A stretch of DNA of 64,000 bases from Porphyra umbilicalis (Eukaryota; Rhodophyta; Bangiophyceae; Bangiales; Bangiaceae), in the NCBI GenBank assembly GCA_002049455.2, contig KV918876.1, positions 1 to 64,000 of the forward strand. The letters run 5' to 3'. The notes under the pieces were generated by a model that worked only from the letters and a program-made list of their open reading frames with translations, had not been told where the DNA came from and made no database searches. The translations under genes and the position numbers were made by a program. This document shows positions 43,740 through 55,054 of this stretch, piece after piece; position 1 is the stretch's first letter; each line of letters begins with the position of its first letter.

Positions 43740-44751
43740 GACCAGCGGCCGGCGGCCGCCGCGGAGGGGGGGCGCGGGAGCCCCGACAAAGGCGCCCATG
43801 GGCGACGAAAAAGGGGGGAGAGGTACGGCAGTGGGCACGAGGAGGGGGGGGGGACGGCGCGAACGGCGGGGGGGGGGGGGGGCGTCGGGGCGGGGCGGCC
43901 GGCGCGGGCCACGCCGCCCGCCCGATAGACGCGCGCGTGTGGTGGCGGGCGGGGGATTTGGCACGGGCGGATCTGGCGGGGTGTCATGGGGTGTGGAGGG
44001 TGCGACGGCGGCGACCGGTGCGGATCGCGCCCCCCAGTGCGCCGACGGGGGCACGCGCGCGGGGGTGGCGGCCGCAGGCGGTCGGCCACGGGGACCTGTG
44101 GCGCGCCGTCGCGCGCCGTGGGGGGGGCTGACGCCGCTGTTCCCGCCAGCCCCCCGCCCATGGCCATGGACGGGGGCGTGGGCGGCTGCGCCCGCTGGTG
44201 CGGGGGACACCCGTGGGGGCGGCAGGGGAGCAAGGAAACAAGCACAGCTACAAGACTACAAAGCGCCACCCGCCCGACACCCCGGCGCGGCTGGACCGCC
44301 GCCCACGGTGCAAGCCGCCCCCGCCCGCGCGGTCGGCCGCCGCCCCCTGCCGTCCGAGCGCGGGCGGCCGACGCGCGTCGGCGGGGGCGACGGCCGGCGA
44401 GCCACCGACGGCGCCGCCCTGCGCGGCGAGGGGGTCCCGCAAGGGCGCCCACCGCCGCGGCGGCGGGCGGCGTCGAGCCACAGACGCGCCGCCCACCGAG
44501 GGGGGACGCCGCGCGTGCCCGCACGGCCGCCGTGATGCGCGTCGGGTCACCGCGGCACCGGCTGCGCCGCCGTGACCGGCCACCACCCGCCACCACAGGG
44601 GGACGACCCCGCCCGGCGCCGCCGAGGCAAACCCATTGGCGCGCCGCCGCCCCCGCGGGCACAAGAAAAGTCAAGGCAAAAGAACAACGATCCCCCCGCC
44701 CCCGCCCCCCGGCCGGCAAGGGCGTGTGGCGACGGCACCCGGCCCCCCCGC
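43657..44751. other. Intergenic, dominated by G/C runs
   Basis: This stretch lies between two minus-strand genes and has many G runs of 8-22. It includes the 3' flank of the malonyl-CoA decarboxylase gene and the promoter side of the kinase-like gene. No other gene is recognised, although compositional frames span it. Confidence 0.45.
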
Positions 44752-46817
44752 TCAAACGGTGTACAGTTCGGTCTTGCGCTCGCCCTTGGCGGCGGCGGCG
44801 GCGGCGGTGGGGTCTCCCCCCCCCCCCCCCCCCCGCCCCCACGGCCACCGCCTCGGCCGACGGGGACACGGCCGCGGCGCGGGCGGCTTGCACCTCCCGC
44901 TCCGCCACCGCCGCCGCCGCCCGCACGTCCGCCGTCGACACGACAATCCCCCGCACGTACCGCCCCGCGTTGCTGTCCGCCTGCCCGAGCACGTACCGGT
45001 AGTTGACCATGACGCCGTGGCTCTCGGCCTCGCGGCTCGCCGAGGCGTCCGCGTCGGCATTGACGCGCGCGACGGACGCGCCGTTGCGGAGGTGAAAGTG
45101 GGCGACGGCGTCGAGGGCGCCGCCGCGGCGCTTGGCGTGGAGGAGGTACCGCGCCGCGTGGCGGTGGAGGAAGGCGGGCCGCTCCCGCGACCCGGCGGGC
45201 GGCGGCGGCAGGTGCTGGGAGCGGAGGTAGGCGGCAAAGCCGGGCATGGGCGACAGCGTCACGACTTGGCGGATGGCCGACTTGACGCCGAGGAGGGTGC
45301 CCGACGCGCCCACCACCCCGAGCTCCGCCGCCACGACGCGGCGGATGACGTCGCCGCCGAGTTCCATCCCCGCCAAGCCCGCCTCGCAGCCGACGACCGA
45401 GTAAAAGGCGAGCGTGTCGAGCATCTTGTGCATGTCGTCGCCGCCCGCCGACGCGGGCGCGTCGGCAAACACGTCCTCCACGGTGGCGGGCATCTTGGAA
45501 CAGTAGGCGACTTCGACAAAAACGAGCGGCACGCCCTCCATCCCCGCGTGCATCAGCGCATACGCGCGGATGCGCGGGTGCTGCAGGCGCGCGTAGAGGC
45601 CCTCCATGCCCGACCGCACCGGCTGCGGGGAAGAGGCCGCCGAGACGGTGGCCAGCCGCTGCAGCAGCGCCGCGGGCGACGCGGGCGTCACCGCCGACAG
45701 GGAGAGGCTCCCCGCCGACAACCACATGCGGAGGGCGGCCGTGACTTCGGTGCAAAAGGCGCGGAGCGGGGGCGTCAGCGCCTCCCGCGGCGCCGACAGG
45801 ATGTCCGCGCGGAGGTTGATGAGGAAGGCCAACCCGCCGGGCGCCGACACGAGGCGCGTCAGCAGCGTCGTGTAGGAGGGGGACAGCGCAATGCGCGCCG
45901 CGCGTTCGGCGTTGCGCACGCGCTCGCGGAGGACGCTCGCCTCGGACGGCGACACGGTCGGCGACGCGCCGCCGCCGCCGCCGTCGCCACCGTCGCCGCC
46001 GCCACCGCCGGTCGACGCGGACGCTGCCGCCACCCCCGCCCCCGCCCCCTCCGCCGCGTCCATCGCCGCCACGAGGCGCCCCGCCGCCGCCCGCACGTCC
46101 GCCGCCACGGGCCGCAAATCCTCTGCCACCACCGCCAAAACGCCGAGCCGATCGCCCGCCGGCAGGAGCTTGTACCCCCCAATGATGTCCCCCACCAGGC
46201 GCGCCGACAGGGCGTCATCGGGCAGGCGCCCGCGCGACGCGGTCGCCGCCAGCGGCGGCTGCGTCGACGTCGGCGACGCCGACGCGGCAGCGACGCGGCG
46301 GAGGAGCGCCCGCACCCGCGCGCACACCGCATCGTGTGCGGGCGTGGAGGGCACGAGCGGGGGGGGGCCGCCGCCGCCGCCGCCGCCGCCGTCGACGCAG
46401 TCGGCGGGCCGGGGGGAGGGACGGGGGGGGGGGGCGCGCCACCCCCCCCCCGCCCGCCCGCCCGCCACCCCCGCCGTCGCGGCGGCGCCAGCAAACCCGG
46501 GCAGGGGCGACGGCGACACGGCGGCGGCGGCGAGCTCCAACTCGGCCAACACCGAGGGGGGGGGGGGGGGCCGGGGGGACCGCCAACCCCGCCCGCTCCG
46601 TGGCGCGCTGCCAGTAGCCGCCGAGGAGGCGGGCGCGCCAGTCGCCGCCGGGCGTCGGCGGGGGGGGGGGGGGGGGGTCGCCGTCGGAGGGGGCGGGGGG
46701 GGGACGTGGGGGGGGAGGGGGGGGGTGGAGGGGGGGGTGCGCCGACGACAAGAACCGCCGCAGCGGCAACGTCACCGCCGCGCGCCGCAGCGGAAACGTC
46801 ACCGCCGCCCGCCGCAT
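44752..46817 (-). CDS. MLYCD: Malonyl-CoA decarboxylase with presequence
   Basis: Decarboxylates malonyl-CoA to acetyl-CoA, controlling fatty-acid synthesis versus oxidation. The ATG at 46817 opens with a repeated arginine-rich helix (RRAAVTFPL then RRAAVTLPL, RRFLSS), a typical mitochondrial presequence. GDWRARLLGGYWQRATERAG then starts the helical domain. The frame changes in the G run at 46557-46570. The catalytic domain follows: EVAYCSKMPATVEDVF, FYSVVGCEAGLAGMELG, VVTLSPMPGFAAYLR, HAARYLLHAKRRGGALDAVA, HFHLRNGASVARVN (with the His used as catalytic base) and HGVMVNYRYVL. A second shift at 44815-44835 gives the terminus ERKTELYTV, without a peroxisomal SKL. The usual YSIS-x-TQ motif reads YSVVGCE here. 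About 688 residues, longer than animal enzymes because of Gly/Ala inserts. Confidence 0.88.
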
Positions 46818-49391
46818 CGTGGCGGGGCGTCGGCGGCGGCGGGGGACAATGCCGGCGGGCGGCGGGGGCGTGACCGCCGACGCTGCGCAAGCGGCGAGCC
46901 GACGCTGTGCCCGTGGCGGGCCGACGCTGTGCCCGTGGCGGGCCGAGCCGACGCGACGCCCTCGGCGGCCCGACGCGGACGGCGTGCGCGCACGCGCCGA
47001 CGGGGACCGCACGCGGCGACGGCACACTGGCGGCAGCGGCGACGCACGGCGGGCGGGGGGCTCGACGGAGCGGGGACGCCCGCACGCTTGGCGGCGGCGG
47101 TGGAGGGGGGCGGGGGAGGTGACGAGGTCACCCACGGGCGTGGGGGGGGGGGGGGTGACGAGGTCGGTCACGGGCGTGGGGGGGGGGGGGAGTGAGGACG
47201 TTGGCCACGGGCGGCGGCGGCCGCGGCGCGGCCAGACGGCCGAGATGGGCGGCGGCCGGCGCCGGGGGCGCAGAGCGCGCGCGTGTCTCGGGGCGGCGCG
47301 CCGACCGGCCCGCTGCGCGCCGCATGCGGCGGTGGTGGGCGTCGGTGGGGCCCGCCCGCACGTGGCGGCGGCGCGGGGGTGGATCGGCCGCCCAGACGCG
47401 CGCGCGGTGGGTATGGTGCTGGAATTGACCCGCGTGGCGGCCGCCGCGATCCAATCGGCGGCGGCCACGCGACGGCAGGGCGGCGGGCCGCCAGCGGGGC
47501 GCGCGGCGCGCCCCAGCGGGGCTCGGACCCCCCCCCGAGGGAGGACCCCCGCTGATGCGGGGCTTGTTGGGACGAGGCGGCGGAGGTCGGAGGAGAGCAA
47601 GCCGCAGGGGGGGCTTTGAGGGGGAGCACTCGTGGAAAGCACCGTCGACGGGTGGCGGCGGGGGGGCCGTCGGGCACCCCTACCGCCGTCGCCGCCGCGA
47701 CACAACTTGTCCGTGGGTTGCCACGCATGTCATCATGTCGCTAACCCGCCCTGTGAAGCCGGCCTGCTCTTTGGCATCCCGTCCTGCCCACGCGGAGGAG
47801 GGCCTGGGATCGATGGGTCGGCCATGGGAGGTGGGGCTGCGGCTGTCGCTGGTGAGCGATGTCGGAACGTCTCTGCCCCACCTGCGATCGAGGCGGTCAA
47901 GGGCATTGTGCGTGTCGTACGGACGGTGCCCGAAAGCGTGCGTGCCTCGTGTTTTTGACGGCCGGGCGGTGATAGCACTCGCATCGTCTTGGATGCGAGG
48001 TTGGGCACGCATGCCGTGCTCTCATAATGGGACCGCACCGCCATGGCCTCGTTCCGCTCTCTATCCGCCAGGTGCCCAACGGTATGAGACGCTGATCCAC
48101 ACCCGACGCGGTGCGGTCCTCTCTAACAACAGCTGAAGCTTTCAAGCTTACCCGCAGCACCCCTGGTGCTCGCAGCGGAGCTGAGCCAGGCACAGAACGC
48201 AGCAATGTTGCGGAATGGGCGGGAGCGGCAGACGCGGGACGACCCCCGTCGCCCGCCGTTCGTGTGTCGGGCAGAGATGCGCGTCTGGCTTACCATCGCG
48301 CGTGGCCGGGGCGCGTGATCCGGCCGGACGTCGCCGTGAGGGCAGCCTGCTGACGGCGCTCCCTTCGTGCGGGTGGCGAGCAGCGGACGAATACTGTGTC
48401 GACGTGGCTATTGACGGCTCAGGGCGCACGATCCACAGAGGATCTGGCGATGGATGAGGGATGCACAGCTGGTTGCGACGCCATTAGCCGTCGCGCTGGT
48501 GCGGGCACAAGAAGTGCAAGACAGGCAACGCTCTCAGACAGAAGCGCCAAGGCCTCGGTCGTGCATGCGCGCCTCGTGGCTCTGCCAGCCCGCCCGCTTG
48601 GAAGTCGCGGCGGCGGCCGACACGCGGCCCGTTTTTTGGCTGTGGATGTGCAGTTTTTGCTCCTGGCCAGGGCCGAGGCTCCAACCAGGGAATGCGCCAT
48701 CATGCCGGGTGCATGAACAGAGAGCCAGGAGGTGCGATCCACCAGAATAGGAGAAAAAACAGAGGGAAGAACTCAGGCGGGAGCGGGGCCCACCAGCGCT
48801 CTTTTGGTGCCACACGAAACGCGCTTGGCCCCAACTGAGCGGCCCTTCTACGCCAGACAGGACGCAGGGCCAGCTTCACGCCCCCACTGCCCGCTGATTG
48901 GCGGCCCCATCTGATGCGGGCCCCGCCCGAGGCGTTGCGGCAGTGCCGCAGCCAGCCGTCCGGCCTGTGTGGTGGATCTGAGCTCCTGCCCGCACCGTCA
49001 TTGTCGCCAACCCTGCCGGGGAGATGAGTCTTGTACGCTCTGACGACCTGTGAGATGGTAGACGCAGCAAGAGTGAGGCGTGGGAGAAGGAAGGAGGTCC
49101 AAACCAACGTCACAACGATGGAGGGGCCACCAACATGCCAACCGCGCGGTGCCTCCACCCGGGCCGAGGCCGCGACGACTGTCGCGGTCGCGGGGCTGCT
49201 TGCTTGCCGTCTATTGGAGATGCCTGAACCCACTTGCCAAGCCACTCTTCCCCGCTCTCTTTTTCTCCCTAGCCATCCACGACACGGGCGGCCAGGGCAC
49301 TATTGACTGTCATTGCGGAGCGACCACGTCGTGCAAGCCGCCGCGGCGGCTCCCCACGGCTTCCCGCACGCCACGGACAGCAGCCTGCGCC
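46818..49391. other. Long intergenic stretch, nothing recognised
   Basis: Bases 46818-47650 are extremely GC-rich with repeats of GTGGCGGGCCGACGCTGTGC-like blocks (46900-46945) and GGGCGTGGGGGG runs. Bases 47650-49390 are less biased and hold frames up to about 190 aa on either strand, none with recognisable motifs. The promoter of the subtilisin-like gene should be near the right end. Confidence 0.4.
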
Positions 49392-50708
49392 ATGGCCCTC
49401 GTCTCCTGGCGTTCCTTCCCGGCGGCCGCGGTCCGCGCTGCCGCAGCTGTCGCTGCCGTCACCATTGCCATGGCAAGAGCGGTGCTCCCCCACGCAGCCG
49501 CCGCCGCGCCCACACCTGATCCCCCTCGCACCGCCATGTTCATCTTTGCCGTGCAACTCTCGTGCACCGCCGCGTGCTTTGACGAGGTTGTCGCCGACTA
49601 TGCGGCGGCGGGCTGCACGGGCGCACGTCTCTTCCTCTCCCTCAACATGTTTGCCGCCGCGTGCCCCGTGCCCAACTATGGGGGCGACACACGGGCGGCG
49701 GCGGGCGGGCGCGGGTCTGTTCGCACCTCGCGGCGCCGCGCCCCGCCCGCCGTCGAGGCGTGGGCGCCCGACGAGGTGGTGCGCGTGTCGGCGCCAGCAC
49801 CGGTGCCGTCGCCGGCCGGCGAGGCCGTCGCCTCTCCCCCGGCCGGAGCCGTGGATTCGTGGGGCTTGGATCGGATTAACCAAGCGGCGCTCCCGCTCGA
49901 CGGCAATACCTCCACCAGCGGCTGCTACCCGGCGGCGGGCGCTGGCGTGCACGTTTTTGTACTCGATTCGGGGATCAACGACAAGCACGCGCAGTTGGCC
50001 CACTTAGGCGACCGCCTGACGGCCACGGTCGCGCCCGGCGCGCCCTTCCCCAACGGCACAGACGAGCTCGGCCACGGCACGCACGTCATTGGGACGATTG
50101 CGGGGGTCGACACGGGCGTCGCGCCCGGCGTCAATGTTACGTCCATCAAAACGCAGGGCGGCGCCGAAGACGGCTCCCTTATCGACCTCGTCCCGGGCAT
50201 CGACGCCGTCACGGGGTGGGCGGCGGCGAGCCCGACGACGCCGGTGCTGCTGTCCCTGTCGCTCGGCCTCGCGCGGCCGCCGTTTGGGCCCGACATGCTC
50301 GCCACGGCCGTCAACCGGGCGGCCGCGTCCGGGCTCCTCACCATCACGTCTGCGGGAAATGGTGGCGGCGACGCGTGCGGCGCCACGCCCGGGTGGGCGG
50401 CGGCGGCCATCAACGTGGCCGCCAGCAACCGGACCGACGGTCTCGCACCCTCCTCCAACAGGGGGCCGTGCGTCGACGTGGTGGCGCCCGGCTCAAACAT
50501 TGTCAGCGCCGACGCGCGCAGCGCGACGGCGCTCGTCGGGCGGACGGGTACGAGTATGGCGGCGCCGCACGTGACGGGGGTGGCGGCGCTGGTGCTTGGT
50601 GAGGCGGGAGGCCGCGTCACGCGGGGGGGGCTCCTCGACGCCATGACCGACGCGACTGCGGTGGTGGCGGGCTTTCCCCTCGCGTGGGCGAGCCCAGGCC
50701 GGTGCTAG
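49392..50708 (+). CDS. Secreted subtilisin-like serine protease (S8, proteinase K type)
   Basis: An uninterrupted 438-aa frame and one of the few intact host genes. The ATG at 49392 starts a hydrophobic signal peptide (to about residue 38, ending AAAAAP). A propeptide follows (EVVADYAAAGCTGARLFLSL fits an I9 inhibitor-like segment, shortened) up to about residue 150. The catalytic domain begins at SWGLDRINQ (156-164), as in proteinase K. Active-site residues are D192 (VLDSGIN), H228 (GHGTHV), oxyanion N323 (SAGNGGG) and S388 (GTSMAAPHVTGVAALVLG). It probably acts outside the cell or in vacuole/wall. The C-terminus ends soon after the catalytic helix, with no extra domain. Confidence 0.92.
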   Translation: MALVSWRSFPAAAVRAAAAVAAVTIAMARAVLPHAAAAAPTPDPPRTAMFIFAVQLSCTAACFDEVVADYAAAGCTGARLFLSLNMFAAACPVPNYGGDTRAAAGGRGSVRTSRRRAPPAVEAWAPDEVVRVSAPAPVPSPAGEAVASPPAGAVDSWGLDRINQAALPLDGNTSTSGCYPAAGAGVHVFVLDSGINDKHAQLAHLGDRLTATVAPGAPFPNGTDELGHGTHVIGTIAGVDTGVAPGVNVTSIKTQGGAEDGSLIDLVPGIDAVTGWAAASPTTPVLLSLSLGLARPPFGPDMLATAVNRAAASGLLTITSAGNGGGDACGATPGWAAAAINVAASNRTDGLAPSSNRGPCVDVVAPGSNIVSADARSATALVGRTGTSMAAPHVTGVAALVLGEAGGRVTRGGLLDAMTDATAVVAGFPLAWASPGRC

Positions 50709-51435
50709 GGGGGGGGGGCGCGTCGGTGGGGGGGGGGTCGCCCCCACCCCCGCCGTGCCGTGGGCCGGCGGCGTTGGCCGCCGGGCGCCGCCGTCTCGAC
50801 CGCGAGGGTGCTCCCGCCAGAGTGTCGTCGCGTCGTGCCAGTCTTTTCTGCCGACTTTTTTGGAGACTTTGACTGGTCAGTCTCTTTATTCGAAAATATT
50901 GCCAAAGGGATTTCGCGAACGCGCTTTCAGTCGAAAATGTGTGCATGTGTCCGCCGGATCCGCGGCGCCCACCCACCCAATGGCAACCAACCTGTGCACG
51001 CTCGGGGCACTGCACGGCCCACCCACGCGGCTGCCGCTCGCTTGCCGCCACCATCGCCGCCGCGCGCTCCAATGTGGCCTCTCCCGGTCATCCCCCGTCT
51101 CCGCCTCCCCGTACCCACGAGTGTACGTCTTGCTTCTTTTCCCACCCCCCCCCCCAGTTTCTTCCACCAGAACCTTGTGCCCCCACCCCCCCCACCTCTG
51201 CTGCCCGTACGACCGGCGTCTGATGCGCCGACCCGCGCCCGCCGCCTTTGTCGGACCGCCGCTGGCGCGTGCCGTCGTTGGGCGCCGACTGCCGACGGCG
51301 GTCCTTCCCTTCGGCCCCCTCCGTCCTCTCTTTGGAGGGGGTGCTACCGGCGGCGGCTACCGTGGCAGCCGCGTCCCCCGCCGTCAAGACCGGCGTTTGG
51401 GCACCCGACCGTTTCGGTCGACGCGGCCACCGACC
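50709..51435. other. Intergenic between tandem plus-strand genes
   Basis: Holds the 3' UTR of the protease gene (GC-rich, then a normal-composition stretch around 50820-51000) and the promoter side of the next gene. No gene recognised. Confidence 0.4.
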
Positions 51436-53205
51436 ATGGCGTCGGGTGGGAGGGAGCCAGAGCCGCCCCACCGCCCGACCATAAAGGCCCCACCGGTAGC
51501 GGCAGAGGCCAATGGCGGCGCGGCCGAGCACCCCACCCCACCCCCCCCACCCTCCTCCACCGCTGACGCTCCGTCGGACGCCCCCCCACCCCCCCCGATG
51601 CCGCGGCGGCGGCGCTCACCTGCGAGCGCGTCGTGGCCCTCCCCGCCGCTGACGCGGCGCCCGCGCCCACCGGCGGCGCCGTGGCGCGCCTCGCCGCCCA
51701 CGTGGCGGCGCTGCCGGCCGGGTGGCCGCGCCTCGCCTTTGGCGCCTACGCCCTCCAGCTGCTCGCCGCCGCCGCCGCGTCCACCGTCGCGTCCATCCCC
51801 CTCGGCGTCCGCCTGGCCGCGTGCCGGTGGGCGGCGGCGCGGCGCGGCGCCGCCGCCGCCGCCGCGACCGCCGCCGGCGACGCGGCGGGCGCGGCGGCGC
51901 CCGGCCTGCGCGTGACCACCGACGTGGCCTACGGGTCAGACGGCGCCCGTCAGCGCTACGACTGGTACACGCCCGGGGGTACCCCCCCGCCCCCCCCAGA
52001 CGGCCGCTGGCCGACCGTCGTCGTCTTTGTCCACGGGGGCGCGTGGGGTTCCGGCGACACCTGGCACTATGCGCTGCTGGCGGGGGCGGTCGTGGCGGCG
52101 ACGCGCCTCCCCGTTGCCATTGCCACGACGCGGGTGTGGCCGGCGGGGGGGATGGAGGCGCAAGCGGCCGACGTGGCGGCGCTGCTGCGGCACGTTGCCG
52201 CGGTGCGCCTCGTGCGCGGCGGCCGCACGGTGCTGTGGGGGCACAGCTCGGGCGCGCACGTGTGTGTGCTGGCGCTGCTGCGGGCGGCGGGGCTCGCCGA
52301 CGCGTCGGCGCGCGGGGCCGACGGCGCGGCCGCGGCGGGCGGGGGGGTGCCCCTGCCGGCCGCCTTTATCGGCGCCGCGGGGGTGTATGATGTGGGCGAC
52401 CACTACGCGTATGAGGCGTGGCGGGGAGTGTCAGAGGTGAGCACCATGAAGCCGGCGGCGGGGGGGCGGGGGGGGTTTGCCGCCCTCTCCCCGACGCGCC
52501 TGCTGCGCGACGCAGTGGTGGGGGGGGGGGGGGGGGGGGGGGGCAATGGCGCCGCGGCCAAGGGCGCTGCGGGCAATGGCGCCGCCGCCGCCGCGGCGAG
52601 TCGGGACGCGCACGTCGCCCCGCCGCCGCCGCCGCCACCCGACGCGGCGCTCGAGGCGGCGCTCCTCCGCGTCGACCTCGAGGGCGACGTCTTTGCGGCG
52701 CGCGCCGGCTACGGCCGCCCCCCCGCCGCGCCCCCCCCGGCGCCGCCACGCCCGGCGGGGGCGGGACCCCCCCACCCCCCCTCCCCGTCCCCCCCCGCCG
52801 ACGCCTCCCCCCTTTGTTCCTCCAATGCTCGGGCGCCGACGCGGTCGTGCCGTGGCACGCCACCGCCGCCTTTTTCCGCGCCGCCGCCGCCGCCGCGGCC
52901 GCGGCCGCGGCCGACGCGCCGCCGCCGTCTGGCGGCGGCGGCGCCCTTCCGCCCCCCCGGCTGCTGTTGTACGACGGCGTCGGCCACGCGGATTTCGTCA
53001 CGGACTTCATGACGGGGGGGGGGGGGCGCGACGATGTGTGGCGGCGGCTCGTGCCGCCGGCACTCGCGGGGTCTGAGGTGCGCGTGGGGGGGGGGGGGGG
53101 GGGGGGAGGGCGCCGCTGCCCCGCCACGTGCGCGACGTGCTGCGGGTGCTGGATGTGGTGGCTGCGGCTGGGGCGGGGGGGGGGGGGGGGGGGGGGGGGG
53201 ACTGA
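51436..53205 (+). CDS. Isoprenylcysteine methylesterase-like alpha/beta hydrolase (frameshifted)
   Basis: The ATG at 51436 opens a Pro-rich N-terminus. After a shift in the C runs near 51585 comes a membrane-prone helix, then the hydrolase fold: GSDGARQRYDWYTPGG, VVVFVHGGAWGSGDTWHYAL (HGGAW oxyanion motif), TTRVWPAGGMEAQAADVAAL, VLWGHSSGAHVCVLAL (nucleophile Ser in G-H-S-S-G) and ALSPTRLL. After another shift near 52750-52800 the remaining triad appears: CSGADAVVPWHATAAFF (Asp) and DGVGHADFVTDF (His). The order and spacing match plant ICME/ICMEL carboxylesterases, which remove methyl groups from prenylated proteins at the ER/Golgi. Runs of Gly/Ala are inserted between conserved blocks. The end is approximate. 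Confidence 0.8.
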
Positions 53206-54161
53206 CGGGAGCTTTGACGCTGCGTGGGCGGCGCCGAGGCGCTCATGGGGACGCCCGCGTAGGCGCGCGACCCCGTCCAAAGGCGGTCAGCGACGCAAAC
53301 GTAAACTGTACACGCTGACGCCCCGCCGGTCGACGCACCGCCACCACGTCAGCGGTACCCCTCCCCCCCGAGGGGACCCGCCACCCGCGCGCGCCCTGCC
53401 CCCCCCCCCCCCCCCCCCCCCCCCTCGGCCCCACTGCCGCCGTTCAACACACCCCACTCGGCACGTACGGCGGCAGCGGTGTGTGCACCGTTGCCACGCG
53501 CGGCGCGACCGCCACCCCCCGCCCGCGTCCACCACCCCGAGCCGCACGTACGCCGGTGCGGGGGCGGCGTCGCACACGGCGCGCCCGCGGAAAGCAACAC
53601 GCCTAGGCCGCCGTGGCCACCGCACAGCAGCCGGGGGTGCCGCGGGGGACGGGGAGGGGGGCGGCGGCGCGACCGCCGCGCGCGCACGCACAGCCGCCGC
53701 CGAGGGTGAGGGCCGACCGGGTGACGGCGGCGGGGGGAGCGGCGCCCGCGTCGGCGGGCGCGCCCGCCGCTGGCGCGAGGGCAGAGCGGATGAGCCGCGC
53801 GTCAATGCCATTCCGGAAAGTCGACGGTGCCCGCCGCTGCAGCGTCGTTGCCATTGCCACCGTCGTCGTTGCTGCTGCCGCTGCCGCGGCGGCAGCGGCA
53901 GCAGCCACCAGCCCGCGCACACGCACTGCGCGCCGTGCGGTGCCCGCGGCGGGCGCGAGGTCCCCCCACCCCAACGGCCGCAAGGGCGGCCGCCAGCACG
54001 TCTTGGTCCACCGCCGCCGCCCGCCCGCCTCGCGGCGCCACCACGTCCCCGGGCGCGGCCGAGCGCCGTCAGCGCGCCGCACACGATGACGACCCTCATG
54101 CGACAGGCCCGAGTCCGGCTTGGACTCTGACCTCGACTCTCACGTGTGATCCTGCCGTGGC
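53206..54161 (-). other. Possible unrecognised minus-strand gene
   Basis: A minus-strand reading starting near 54098 (MRVVIVCGALTALGR, then VDQDVLAAALAAVGVGG after a shift, later TFRNGIDARLIRSALAPAAG and VCDAAPAPAYVRLGVVDAGG) has more protein-like character than the other frames, but needs several shifts in homopolymers. I do not recognise it. Otherwise the stretch is G/C-run sequence. Confidence 0.25.
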
Positions 54162-55054
54162 TTGCGGTCGGGCTGCGCTGTGCTGCGCCTTGTGACTCGT
54201 TCATTCGGGCGCCCCCCCCTCCCGCCCACCCACTCGCGCGTCCGAGGCGGATTCATAAAGGGTTTGTGGCGAGTCCCCCGCGGCCTTGACGGCGACCCGC
54301 GCGCGAGGGAGCTCGGTCTGCCAAGACCGCCCGTCTCGGCCGACGCGGCCGCGCAACGCGCCTCGTGGGGGGGGAGCGCCGGCGAGACGGGCGGCACCGG
54401 CGAGACGGGTGGCGCCGGCGGGGGAGGTGGCGGTGGGGGGGTGGGTGTCGGCAGAGGCGGTGGTAGCGGCGGCGGCGATGCAAATGCCTGGATGCCGAGT
54501 GAGAGCGGGCCGAGCGGGGGTGGAGGCGGCAGCAGCGCTGCGGCGGTCGCGGGCGTCCGGGGGGGTTTTCCACTGGCCACCTGGCGTGTCATCTCATGTG
54601 CGCCGTCCCCCCGGCCGGCCGGCCGCCGGGCCGTTGTTCACACGTGCCTCGGCCGCCACCTGTACGTGGTGTGGGCGCACGGCACCCCCGGTGCGCCGGC
54701 GTCGGTCGACGCCTTCCGCAAGAAAACCCCGGCGGTCGTGCGCTTGGAGCGGGGCGCGTCCGACCTGCGCCGCGCCTCGCCAGCAGAGGCGGCCGCGGTG
54801 GGGGCGCCCGACCCCGATTGCCTGTTGTTAGTGCGAGGGGTGGAGCATAGAACTGCCCCCGGTGGCCCAGCCTTGTCGTTGGCCGTGACGCTGCTGTTAG
54901 AGGCCCCATCAGCAGACGTGGTCGACGCGTGGGCGGGGGCGGGGGCGGTCCTCCTCACCCCGTGGCCGTCGCTTTTATCGTCGGGGACTGGCGGGGGGAG
55001 CGACTCCGAGGCCGTGCGGGCGGCACTCCGGTCGGTGGTGCCGCCCCTGCCGCC

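Noticed and set aside
42758-46552. A single 1264-aa minus-strand gene
   Set aside because: The long frame joins malonyl-CoA decarboxylase to the kinase-like gene through GC-rich non-coding sequence; conserved motifs on each side belong to two families and use other frames at their ends.
47555-48136. 193-aa plus-strand frame as a gene
   Set aside because: No motif, low-complexity start and competing frames on both strands of similar length.
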